From NCBI GenBank assembly GCA_023457235.1, contig JAEWMK010000331.1:1-23343 (forward strand): DNA of 23,343 bases, written 5' to 3'. The stretch is from Bacillota bacterium. Lineage in GTDB: Bacteria; Bacillota; Bacilli; Bacillales; Bacillaceae_J. The position numbers were made by a program, and so were the translations under genes. How positions within the stretch are numbered: position 1 is the first letter of the stretch; each line of letters begins with the position of its first letter. Positions 16,066-23,240 of the stretch are shown here, one piece after another. The notes beneath the pieces were generated by a model. That model had not been told where the DNA came from, did no database searches, and was given only the letters and a program-made list of their open reading frames with translations.

Positions 16066-16506
16066 ATGTCATCAAAAACGAAAATTGAAAGCAACAATGA
16101 CTATATTAATCGTTATTCAAAGATTGCCAACATGATAGAAGCGAGACGAAAAGAACTTGGTCTATCCCTTAAAGATATTGAGGAAATAACTGGCTTATGT
16201 TCCCCTGCGATATCACGGCTAACGAGTGTAACAAACCGTCCAAGGCTGGATACGTTGTATAAAGTACTAGATGCGTTAGATTTAGAAATTAAAATTGAAC
16301 GAAAAGAAAAAGAGGCTAAACCTCAAAATCCTCAAGTTACCACAAATAAATCGAGTAACCAATATAATGTTTGGGTGAAAAAAGGGGCAACTATAGATTT
16401 ATTAAAAGTAAAAGCAAAAACGAAGTATGAGGTAAGACAAATTTTAAGTGAGACTAATCCGGAGTGGGAAATTTGTACGATAGAGTTAAATTGTAAAGGA
16501 AATTAA
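16066..16506 (+). CDS. XRE-family helix-turn-helix regulator with novel C-terminal part
   Basis: This small DNA-binding protein has 146 residues from ATG 16066, which follows a strong GGGGGGA at 16053-16060; an upstream TTG at 16045 lacks this. Residues 20-75 form a Cro/C1-type helix-turn-helix (MIEARRKELGLSLKDIEEIT, then SPAISRLTS and PRLDTLYKVLDAL). Residues 77-102 are a charged, Asn/Lys-rich linker. Residues 103-142 form a second small module (VWVKKGATIDLLKVKAKTKY and later WEICTIEL) that I do not recognise; it may bind a ligand or mediate dimerisation. The gene stands alone, divergent from the split chemoreceptor gene and convergent with the STAS gene. It may control the chemoreceptor or its own promoter; this is inference. 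Confidence 0.8.
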   Translation: MSSKTKIESNNDYINRYSKIANMIEARRKELGLSLKDIEEITGLCSPAISRLTSVTNRPRLDTLYKVLDALDLEIKIERKEKEAKPQNPQVTTNKSSNQYNVWVKKGATIDLLKVKAKTKYEVRQILSETNPEWEICTIELNCKGN

Positions 16507-16543
16507 AAGCCGCCTATCCCATTAAATTTGGATAAGCGGCTTT
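16507..16543. terminator. Bidirectional terminator between XRE and STAS genes
   Basis: AAGCCGC-C-TATCC (16507-16519) pairs with GGATA-A-GCGGCTT (16530-16542), with one internal mismatch and a 10-base loop. AAA precedes the left arm and TTT-ATTTT follows the right arm. It ends both convergent transcripts. Confidence 0.82.
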
Positions 16544-16547
16544 CATT

Positions 16548-16853
16548 TTAGTCCACAATCTCAAAAATTTTCGTTAATCTGGTAAGTTCAAATAATTCCT
16601 TTACTTGTCCATTTAGCCCTTTAATAACAACCTTTCCACCATTCGACATTGCTCGCTTTTGGATGCCGATTAAAACACCTAAACCGGAGCTGTCAATATA
16701 GGATAGAGAACTAACGTCTAACGTGAAGTTTTTATATCCATTATTAAGATAAGGCATAAGTGCTTCTCTAAAATTAGAGGCTTGTTCAACATACACTTCT
16801 TTGGATAAGGTTACGAATATTTCATCAGCTTTGGCATTTATTTGAAAAGACAT
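16548..16853 (-). CDS. STAS-domain anti-anti-sigma factor-like protein
   Basis: This 101-residue single-domain protein belongs to the SpoIIAA/RsbV family, the switch partner that binds an RsbW-type kinase when unphosphorylated. The phosphorylation site is intact: YIDSSGLGVLIG at 52-63, where the second Ser (S56) corresponds to the phospho-Ser of SpoIIAA. The fold is otherwise typical, beginning with a beta strand (IFVTLSKEVY) and ending with a helix plus strand (TRLTKIFEIV). AGAGGAGTGG precedes the ATG by 4 bases, and the gene starts 12 bases after the chemoreceptor stop, so it is the last gene of the four-gene run. In this operon it should be phosphorylated by the ATPase gene product and dephosphorylated by the membrane phosphatase. 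Its downstream target is not encoded here. Confidence 0.9.
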   Translation of the reverse strand: MSFQINAKADEIFVTLSKEVYVEQASNFREALMPYLNNGYKNFTLDVSSLSYIDSSGLGVLIGIQKRAMSNGGKVVIKGLNGQVKELFELTRLTKIFEIVD

Positions 16854-16865
16854 ATTTCCACTCCT

Positions 16866-18869
16866 CTAATTAGTAAGCTTGAATTTCTCGATTGAAGTCT
16901 TAAGTTGCAGTGCCATTGCATTGATTTGTTCAGTGCTTGATGCAATAGTTTCCATTGCTGCTGACGTTTCTTCTGTCGAAGCCGAAACCTCCTCGGCACT
17001 TGCAGCAGTAGTCTCTATAAAGGTTGCCAATGAATTAATAAGTTCAACTATTTTCTCCGAAGTAGCAACCTCATTATCGGTAACAGATACAATCCCGTTA
17101 ACATCAGCGACGGTTTTTAGGACTGCATCTACTATTTTTTCTAATGCATCTCCAGCTTTTGTAACCGCCAAAACTCCTTCTTCCACCTGTTTACTGCTTT
17201 GATCGGTCGCAATAACAGTATTCGCGGTTGTTTCTGTTACCTTTCTAATTAGGTTCGCTACCTCCGTTGCTCCATTGTTTGATTGCTCTGCTAATTTACG
17301 GACTTCGTTGGCAACAACTGCAAAGCCTTGACCGGCTTCACCGGCACGGGCGGCTTCAATGGCGGCATTCAATGCTAATAGATTTGTTTGTTCTGCTATG
17401 TTTGTAATTGTATCGGTAATAGATGTTATTTCCTTTGAATATTGTTCTAAAGATGAAATATGTGTCTTTGTTTCTTCCATTTTTGTTTTAATATGTTCCA
17501 TTCTTGTAATAACATCCAAGACGGTATCCTTCCCATCATTTGCCGTTATTAAGGTAAATTGCGAGCTTTGGTCAGCAGATGTTGCTTTGTTTTTAGCAAT
17601 TTGTATTAAGGACGATAATTCGAGTAACGCTTTTGAAGTATCAATGATCGCAAAATTTCCATTTTCAGCTTCGATTGCTAGTCGATGCGTACTTTCGGCA
17701 ACTTCGGTAGATGATGTCGATACTTGTTCAGTTGAAGCTGCCATTTCCTCAGATGCTGCAGCTAATTCATCTGACGCGGCATAAACTTGTTTAATAATTT
17801 TTACTTGATTATCAATCATTGCATTAAAAGAATCACTTAATTCCTCTAGTTCGTCTTTAGATTGTATCGATGTTTTGATTGTTAAGTCTCCACTGCCGCC
17901 AAGCTCCATAGCACTTTGCAGCTTGCGAATCGGATTAACAATTCTCGTTGAAATAAAATAAGCGGCAAGGACCGCAATGATGATGGCTACAGTTGAAATG
18001 ATTATGCTGTCTTTTCTTATTTCATAAGCAGGGGCCATGTAATCATCATAATTTGCTGTTACAGCAACACTCCACTTAGCGGCAGGCTGAAAGGTAACAA
18101 ATTTATAAATTCCTTCATATGTATAATACCCGCTGCCAGTTTCTCCTGCATTCATTTTTTTAACTAATGCTTGAAGTTCAGGGCTACCTGTGTCCGTCAC
18201 ATTTTCTTTTAGAATCTTTTCTTTTACAGGGTGTGAAATGATCAGTCCCTGTTTATCTATCATATAGGCATATCCGGATTTGCCAATTTTGATTTGCTCT
18301 GCTTTTTCTGAAATTTTTTCGAATTTAATCGTCCCAATTAATAGACCGTTAACCTTTTGATCGTCAGTTACTAATGGAAATGCAATCGCTATTACAGGCT
18401 CATTTGTGAATTTTGAGGTAATAACATCACTTATAGAATATTTCCCCTTTAATGCATCCTTCACATATTGTCTATCAGATAAGTTAGTCACCTCTTTGGA
18501 ATCGGAGCTGTCCATGTAAGATATCCCTTTTTCATCCGTTATCAGGATCATCTCTATTAATTCTTTATTATCATTAATAGTGTTTTTTAGCATGTTCAAT
18601 ACAGTATTTTTATACTCTGATTCACTGTCTTTAGTAATATTTCGTATAAGTTCAGCTTTGCTTTGCAGTTGTAATAAGGAAGTAGTAGATTGTACTGTTT
18701 GATTAATTGATTCTGCTGTTAATCTAGTTGTTTCAACTAATTGTTTTTCAATCGTTTCTTGCATCGAGTTCGCAGTCATATTGTACGATAAAACGGTTAA
18801 AGCAATAATCGGCAATGTTATTAGTACAATGAAGCTACCGATTAATTTAACTTTCAGACTCATTTTCAT
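16866..18869 (-). CDS. Methyl-accepting chemotaxis protein with dCache sensor
   Basis: This intact membrane chemoreceptor has 667 residues. The start ATG 18869 has TGGAGTGA about 5 bases upstream. TM1 is at about 9-31, followed by a double-Cache extracellular sensor (about 35-285). It shows SDRQYVKDALKGKYSISDV and PVIAIAFPLV in the membrane-distal lobe, and YAYMIDKQGLIISHP with AAKWSVAVT in the proximal lobe. TM2 is at about 290-312, then HAMP (to about 368), then a long signalling domain with the tip region AEQTNLLALNAAIEAARAGE and VANEVRKLAEQS. The Y-x4-R-x-W amino-acid-binding pattern of dCache_1AA proteins is not seen, so the ligand is unlikely to be a generic amino acid. The gene lies between the phosphatase and the STAS gene, with short gaps (40 and 12 bases), so it is a part of this operon rather than a separate unit. 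Confidence 0.93.
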   Translation of the reverse strand: MKMSLKVKLIGSFIVLITLPIIALTVLSYNMTANSMQETIEKQLVETTRLTAESINQTVQSTTSLLQLQSKAELIRNITKDSESEYKNTVLNMLKNTINDNKELIEMILITDEKGISYMDSSDSKEVTNLSDRQYVKDALKGKYSISDVITSKFTNEPVIAIAFPLVTDDQKVNGLLIGTIKFEKISEKAEQIKIGKSGYAYMIDKQGLIISHPVKEKILKENVTDTGSPELQALVKKMNAGETGSGYYTYEGIYKFVTFQPAAKWSVAVTANYDDYMAPAYEIRKDSIIISTVAIIIAVLAAYFISTRIVNPIRKLQSAMELGGSGDLTIKTSIQSKDELEELSDSFNAMIDNQVKIIKQVYAASDELAAASEEMAASTEQVSTSSTEVAESTHRLAIEAENGNFAIIDTSKALLELSSLIQIAKNKATSADQSSQFTLITANDGKDTVLDVITRMEHIKTKMEETKTHISSLEQYSKEITSITDTITNIAEQTNLLALNAAIEAARAGEAGQGFAVVANEVRKLAEQSNNGATEVANLIRKVTETTANTVIATDQSSKQVEEGVLAVTKAGDALEKIVDAVLKTVADVNGIVSVTDNEVATSEKIVELINSLATFIETTAASAEEVSASTEETSAAMETIASSTEQINAMALQLKTSIEKFKLTN

Positions 18870-18909
18870 TGAATCACTCCATCGATTTTAATAGGAATAT
18901 ATTATCATG

Positions 18910-20307
18910 TTATTTAATATTTATACATAGTCCAGATGTATCATCTGTGATAATAGAACTATTACTTAAGACTACTAGCATTTCATATGTTGCTTGGAAG
19001 CTACTCGACGATTGAAGTTGATCAACCTTTATGTGGTCTAGTAAGCCGTCCGTTAAGAAGGTGAAATAATCACCTGACTGAAACGGCATTTCATATTCCT
19101 CGAAGGGCATTGTATCCATAATTCCTAAAAAGCCCCCTTCGACAGTAATCATTCTTTTTTCCTCATTTGTCATTGCAATAAAGTGATTAATCCCACAAGA
19201 AACATACTTTAATGCAGATGTTGTAAAGTTAAATTCAAAACAAATCCCTGTTGCAAATGTTTCATTTGTTAAAAATTTAATAGATTCATGGTTTACCCAC
19301 TTAACTTTTTCTGCGAGTGATAAATCATGTTTATGAGCAGCCTGTTCAAATAAAACGTGAATATGTGAAGTGTGAAGAGCCGTATCCAGACCATGTCCCA
19401 TAATATCGATTAAGTACCCATATAATTTATTAGTATCCTTATCCCAAATATAATGAAAAAAGTCGCCGCTGACATATTCAGACGGTTTATATATAGTTTT
19501 AATTTCAAAGATTTCATTTAAAGTTTCAGGCGGCAGGAAATCCGCCTGGACTTTTCCGGTTAAAACGAGGTGCTTCAAGTTAGAAACCATGTGATTGAAA
19601 GAATGGGCAAGATGTCCCACTTCATCCCTGCGTTCTACAGTTAGCTTTTTAACATTGATATCCCCGTCTGCAACTCTTTTCATTAGCTGAATGACATCCG
19701 TAATTGGATGAATAATATGATGGATGCTTGCCCATATCGCGAAAAGGAAAATGAATAAATTTACTAGCATAATCGACATCTGGATATTCTTAATAATTTC
19801 TACCTTATGCTCTGAATTTTGCTCAATTTGATTCGTTATATTATTAACTTTTCTTAGTAACAATACGCTATCTTGTTGTATTTCAGCTGCAATTTGTTTT
19901 TTTTCGGATGGATCATTTGAATTAATAAGCCTGTCCAATTTCTGTGAAAAGGGCTGCCATTCATGTAATACCTCAAGAAGGTGAGCTTTAATATTTGGCA
20001 CCTTTATTCCATGGATGCCGGATCTTTTATTCCCAAAAATAAGATCCCCTTGATTTTTCTCAAACTTATTAGCCGTTGCACGAAGTTGAGTTTGATAGGC
20101 GAGGATGCCGTCTGCCACATGGTAAGCCTCGTTAACTATTTGCATCGTTAACATTCTTTGGGAACCTGCTAGATTAATTAAGTGACTGTCATATTTATGA
20201 TCATCCAGAAAATTTATCATTACATAAAATCCAAAAAAGTTTAAAAGTAAGACAATTGTAAAAATTGACCCAAGCTTTACTTTTAAACTCAAATCCTGAA
20301 TCCTCAT
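18910..20307 (-). CDS. Membrane PP2C/SpoIIE phosphatase with PilJ/NarX-like sensor
   Basis: This 465-residue membrane phosphatase probably dephosphorylates the STAS protein of the same operon. ATG 20307 is preferred because AGGTGG lies just before it, overlapping the stop of the ATPase gene; GTG 20316 is the alternative. TM1 spans about 13-34. An extracellular four-helix-type region (36-172) follows, with LINLAGSQRMLTMQI at 43-57. This matches the 'INLAG--RM' P-box of PilJ-type sensors such as NarX/NarQ, where the Arg (here R51) binds nitrate or nitrite. TM2 is at about 174-196, then HAMP (197-250) and the SpoIIE domain: SGDFF (D282), D301 with MGHG (303-306), TDG (D420) and TDD (D455, D456). 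The metal-binding acids are present, so it should be active. Nitrate sensing is inferred from similarity only. Confidence 0.88.
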   Translation of the reverse strand: MRIQDLSLKVKLGSIFTIVLLLNFFGFYVMINFLDDHKYDSHLINLAGSQRMLTMQIVNEAYHVADGILAYQTQLRATANKFEKNQGDLIFGNKRSGIHGIKVPNIKAHLLEVLHEWQPFSQKLDRLINSNDPSEKKQIAAEIQQDSVLLLRKVNNITNQIEQNSEHKVEIIKNIQMSIMLVNLFIFLFAIWASIHHIIHPITDVIQLMKRVADGDINVKKLTVERRDEVGHLAHSFNHMVSNLKHLVLTGKVQADFLPPETLNEIFEIKTIYKPSEYVSGDFFHYIWDKDTNKLYGYLIDIMGHGLDTALHTSHIHVLFEQAAHKHDLSLAEKVKWVNHESIKFLTNETFATGICFEFNFTTSALKYVSCGINHFIAMTNEEKRMITVEGGFLGIMDTMPFEEYEMPFQSGDYFTFLTDGLLDHIKVDQLQSSSSFQATYEMLVVLSNSSIITDDTSGLCINIK

Positions 20308-20316
20308 TTTTACCAC

Positions 20317-20742
20317 CTAATGAATTTGTTTTCTGTGTTTTATATTTTTCACCAGCAACACATCATTTCCCTTCTTATTATAAATGACTTTATCCATTAC
20401 CTGCTGCATAATAAATAGACCTCTGCCTGATTCTTTTAAAGTTGTATAGTTTATTTCTTTCATCATATTAGTTTCATTTACTTTTTGAATAGTGTCATCT
20501 ACTGCAAAGCCTTTGCCTCTATCTTTTACCCTTATAACTAGCAATCCATTTTTTTGAATTTTAACCCGGACCATTACTTTTTTATTTCTTCCATACTTAA
20601 TAGCATTATTAACCGCTTCATTTAAGACAACCTCTACAAGAGTAGCATCATATGCGACCATGTCTTTAATAAAATCGCTGATCCCGTTGCGGAGGTACTT
20701 ATAGCAATCAAACTCATTAAAAATAAGTGTAAATGTTCTCAT
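20317..20742 (-). CDS. RsbW/SpoIIAB-like anti-sigma-type serine kinase
   Basis: This small cytoplasmic GHKL-fold ATPase has 141 residues. The N-box is VEVVLNEAVNNAIKYG (36-51), G1 is KDRGKGF (D74, G76, G78) and G2 is ESGRGLFIM (G106, G108), so ATP binding is expected. There is no HisKA domain or His phospho-site, as in SpoIIAB/RsbW kinases that phosphorylate a STAS partner on Ser. AGGAGA lies 6 bases before the ATG. It is the first gene of the operon; its TAG overlaps the ribosome binding site of the phosphatase. RsbW-like proteins usually also bind a sigma factor, but none is encoded nearby, so it may bind a distant sigma factor or a different target. The upstream region holds AT-rich DNA with a TATAAT on the minus strand (about 20776-20781) and a near-palindrome TAAACCTTGGTTAA at 20787-20800. 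Confidence 0.88.
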   Translation of the reverse strand: MRTFTLIFNEFDCYKYLRNGISDFIKDMVAYDATLVEVVLNEAVNNAIKYGRNKKVMVRVKIQKNGLLVIRVKDRGKGFAVDDTIQKVNETNMMKEINYTTLKESGRGLFIMQQVMDKVIYNKKGNDVLLVKNIKHRKQIH

Positions 20743-20837
20743 TCATTATTCTCCTGTATGAAAAGTTTAAATTAATTATAATTTATAAACCTTGGTTAAT
20801 GTTTTCTTAATTATGAAACTTTTGTGTAATTAGCAAC

Positions 20838-20866
20838 TTAACAAAGATAGAAAGTATTGATATACT
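20838..20866 (+). promoter_or_regulatory. Promoter of the thiamine operon
   Basis: TTAACA (20838-20843) and TATACT (20861-20866) are exactly 17 bases apart, upstream of the riboswitch. The divergent operon starts about 95 bases to the left, so the gene-free stretch 20743-21060 holds this promoter, the riboswitch, its terminator and the weak minus-strand signals noted under the ATPase gene. Confidence 0.78.
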
Positions 20867-20897
20867 AAACTAGGAATCATTTTTAATACTGAAAGAT

Positions 20898-20982
20898 TAG
20901 CTAGGGGTGCCTAATGGCTGAGAGGACAAATGTCTAACCCTTGAACCTGATTTGGTTAGTACCAACGTAGGGAATGCGATTT
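20898..20982 (+). promoter_or_regulatory. TPP riboswitch (THI box)
   Basis: The thi-box core is well preserved. GGGGTGCC, then GGCTGAGA in the 5' half and ACCCTTGAACCTGAT, GGTTAGTACC and AACGTAGGGAA in the 3' half match the universal TPP aptamer. When thiamine pyrophosphate binds, the terminator that follows should form and stop thiD-thiE transcription. Confidence 0.96.
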
Positions 20983-21000
20983 ATTCTGTTTTAAAGCAGA

Positions 21001-21029
21001 AAGCCACCCTATTTGGTTGGCTTTTTTTT
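21001..21029 (+). terminator. Expression-platform terminator of the TPP riboswitch
   Basis: AAGCCACC (21001-21008) pairs with GGTTGGCTT (21015-21023, one bulged T) and a run of 8 T residues follows (21022-21029). It lies just 3' of the aptamer and before the thiD start, as in termination-type thi leaders of Bacillaceae. A competing hairpin TTCTG/CAGAA sits directly upstream and may be part of the alternative fold. Confidence 0.85.
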
Positions 21030-21060
21030 ATTGTATAAAAAGAAATGGAGTGAGTATCTA

Positions 21061-21870
21061 ATGAAGGTTTTTAAGGCACTTACAATTGCTGGCTCAGATT
21101 CCGGTGGGGGAGCGGGAATCCAGGCAGATGTAAAAACGTTTCAAGAACTTGGTGTATATGGAATGACGGCGATTACGGCAATTACAGCACAAAATACAAC
21201 CGGGGTACAGGGGGTTTATCCAGTAAGCGTTGAAGGTATTGCCAAGCAAATTGATTCAATTGGTACAGACTTAACACCAGATGCTGTAAAGACAGGCATG
21301 CTTTTTAACAGTGAAATTATTAAAGTTGTCGCGGAAAAAATTAAACAATATCAATGGTCCAATCTTGTAATAGACCCGGTGATGATTGCAAAAGGAGGAT
21401 CGCCATTATTACAAGCGGAAGCAATCGAAGCCCTAAAAGATTATTTATTGCCAATAGCAACTGTTATAACTCCCAATATCCCAGAAGCAGAAGTGATCTC
21501 CGGGATTAAAATAACTAATCTTAGCGAACGAAAGGAAGCTTCCAAAATCATTTATAATCTTGGTGCTAAAAATGTAATGATTAAAGGCGGACATGAAGAA
21601 ACAGAGCAAATGATTGATCTATTATTCGATGGAACCCGCTTTTTCCAATTTGAAAGCAAGCGAATTGCTACTAAGAATACACATGGTACTGGCTGTACGT
21701 TTTCAGCAGCAATTACAGCCCAATTAGCAAAAGGGAAAACGGTCGAGGATTCGATATCAGTTGCTAAAAACTTTATCCAGGCAGCAATTGAAGATGATTT
21801 GCATATCGGCACTGGCCACGGTCCAACAAATCATTGGGCTTACAATAAAAGGGGTGTATTCAGCAGATGA
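21061..21870 (+). CDS. thiD: Hydroxymethylpyrimidine (phosphate) kinase ThiD
   Basis: This ribokinase-fold enzyme of 269 residues phosphorylates HMP and HMP-P to HMP-PP, the pyrimidine half of thiamine. ATG 21061 is chosen because GGAGTGAG lies 6 bases upstream and the family's N-terminus (LTIAGSDSGGGAGIQADVKT) follows at once. Other family motifs are GMTAITAITAQNT, VIDPVMIAKGGSPLL, TPNIPEAEVISG (the substrate region), VMIKGGH and the anion-hole/catalytic motif THGTGCTFSAAI. It is the first gene after the TPP riboswitch. Its stop overlaps thiE by 4 bases (ATGA). A pyridoxine-kinase activity, seen in some ThiD/PdxK proteins of Bacillus, cannot be excluded. Confidence 0.93.
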   Translation: MKVFKALTIAGSDSGGGAGIQADVKTFQELGVYGMTAITAITAQNTTGVQGVYPVSVEGIAKQIDSIGTDLTPDAVKTGMLFNSEIIKVVAEKIKQYQWSNLVIDPVMIAKGGSPLLQAEAIEALKDYLLPIATVITPNIPEAEVISGIKITNLSERKEASKIIYNLGAKNVMIKGGHEETEQMIDLLFDGTRFFQFESKRIATKNTHGTGCTFSAAITAQLAKGKTVEDSISVAKNFIQAAIEDDLHIGTGHGPTNHWAYNKRGVFSR

Positions 21871-22514
21871 GCTATACCGAGGAAGAGCTTAGAAAAAAGC
21901 TTAGGCTTTATTTTGTAATGGGCAGTAATAACTGTTTAAAGGACCCAGAAGCTGTACTACAAGCAGCGATTGATGGAGGTGTTACCTTTTTTCAATTCAG
22001 GGAAAAAGGTAACGGTGCAAAAGAGGGTTCTGAGAAAAAGCAGCTGGCAAAGAAACTCCAAGCTATATGTAAACAAAATGGCATTCCTTTTATCGTCAAT
22101 GATGATCTTGACTTAGCGCTTGAAATTGATGCAGATGGAGTACATATTGGTCAAGAAGATGAAGACCCTCAAAAAGTGAGAAAAATGATTGGTGACAAAA
22201 TACTTGGTATTTCCGCCCACAACCTTGATGAAGCGAATAAAGCTTTAGCCCAAGGTGCGAATTATTTAGGTGTTGGACCGATGTATGAAACGACCACCAA
22301 AAAAGATATTCGTGAAGTGAAGGGGCCGGAGGTGATAGTTGAATTAAGAGAAAATAATATCACTGTTCCAATTGTAGGAATTGGCGGAATTCATAAGGGC
22401 TTAATCAAACCGGTTATCGATGCGGGGGCAGATGGAGTTGCTGTTATTTCGGCCATTAGTAACAGTGAAAACCCGAGGGATGCTGTGATGGAGCTACTAG
22501 AAGAAATGAAATAA
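21867..22514 (+). CDS. thiE: Thiamine-phosphate synthase ThiE
   Basis: This TIM-barrel enzyme of 215 residues joins HMP-PP with thiazole phosphate to form thiamine phosphate. Visible family motifs are FQFREKG (43-49), the FIVNDDLDLALEIDADGVHI pyrophosphate-binding stretch followed by GQED, GISAHN, YLGVGPMYETTTKKD and VGIGGI with the DGVAVISAI C-terminal phosphate site. It overlaps thiD by 4 bases and is under the same riboswitch. No thiM (thiazole kinase) gene lies next to it in the window, unlike many Firmicute thiamine operons, so thiazole salvage or synthesis genes must be elsewhere. Confidence 0.93.
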   Translation: MSYTEEELRKKLRLYFVMGSNNCLKDPEAVLQAAIDGGVTFFQFREKGNGAKEGSEKKQLAKKLQAICKQNGIPFIVNDDLDLALEIDADGVHIGQEDEDPQKVRKMIGDKILGISAHNLDEANKALAQGANYLGVGPMYETTTKKDIREVKGPEVIVELRENNITVPIVGIGGIHKGLIKPVIDAGADGVAVISAISNSENPRDAVMELLEEMK

Positions 22515-22529
22515 AAATACTAGAATTGG

Positions 22530-22574
22530 CTGCCTTTTTTATGTTACGAGATATTGTAAGGCAGTCTTTTTTAC
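22530..22574 (+). terminator. Terminator after thiE
   Basis: GGCTGCCTT (22530-22538) pairs with AAGGCAGTC (22560-22568, one G-U pair) and TTTTTT follows at 22569-22574. The loop is 21 bases. Confidence 0.82.
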
Positions 22575-22636
22575 TCCTATTTCAAAATCAAAAGGCATAT
22601 ACATGTAGCATGTCCGTTAAGTGAAGGAGATGCTGA

Positions 22637-23224
22637 ATGTCTTTTGTTAAAAAATCTTGTGCAATTGTCGCTGGGAGTATATCTGTTGCCATAGGAATTA
22701 ATTTATTCCTTTTTCCAAATGAATTATTGGATGGAGGAATGATTGGAATTGGATTAATTGTAAATTATTTATGGGGATTCGAAACGGGGCTTACGATTAT
22801 TTTCTGCAGTATTCCGATTTTTATATTAGCTTGGTTTCGTTATCGACTTTATTTTTATAATAGTATTCATGGGCTTTTAGTTTCTTCATTTTTTATTGAT
22901 GTCCTCTCACCGTTAAGGGTTCAATTTTCGGAGTCTTTTCAAACTCCATTCATAAGCTCCATTCTAGGTGGGCTTCTTGTTGGTATCGGAATTGGTACAA
23001 TGCTTAAATTTGAGACAAGTACAGGCGGCACTGACTTGTTGGCCCAGTTTCTTTCAGATATGTTCAGGATGAATGTAGGAGTAGTTATATTGCTGATCGA
23101 TGCACTTGTAGTCATTATTGGCGGTCTACTTATATCACCAGAAACACTGTTGTTGTCGTTAATTACAATTTTTGTCGTCGGTATTTCAACCAGCCTAATG
23201 ACATTGAAAATAATTCATTATTAG
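22637..23224 (+). CDS. YitT-family membrane protein, short form
   Basis: This membrane protein has 195 residues, with five or six hydrophobic segments (near 8-26, 34-50, 53-68, 80-95, 107-122 and 145-190). The start, with GINLFLFPNELLDGGMIGIG, and the segment GIGIGTMLKFETSTGGTDLL are hallmark motifs of the YitT/DUF161 family. Full-length relatives have about 280 residues and end in a soluble DUF2179 domain; here the protein stops after the membrane part with a normal TAG codon, so it is the single-domain form rather than an obvious truncation. GAAGGAGA precedes the ATG by 7 bases. The transported substrate or role is unknown. The gene is monocistronic, between the thi terminator and a repeat-like tail. 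Confidence 0.85.
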   Translation: MSFVKKSCAIVAGSISVAIGINLFLFPNELLDGGMIGIGLIVNYLWGFETGLTIIFCSIPIFILAWFRYRLYFYNSIHGLLVSSFFIDVLSPLRVQFSESFQTPFISSILGGLLVGIGIGTMLKFETSTGGTDLLAQFLSDMFRMNVGVVILLIDALVVIIGGLLISPETLLLSLITIFVVGISTSLMTLKIIHY

Positions 23225-23240
23225 TAAGTTTTGCGCATAA

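Noticed and set aside
16879..17784. Plus-strand reading frames opposite the second chemoreceptor
   Set aside because: Ser/Val/Ala-rich strings are the usual antisense shadow of chemoreceptor coiled coils.
22596..22616. Small inverted repeat ACATG-TAG-CATGT before the YitT gene
   Set aside because: Only 5 bases per arm, likely chance in AT-rich DNA; no strong promoter geometry around it.
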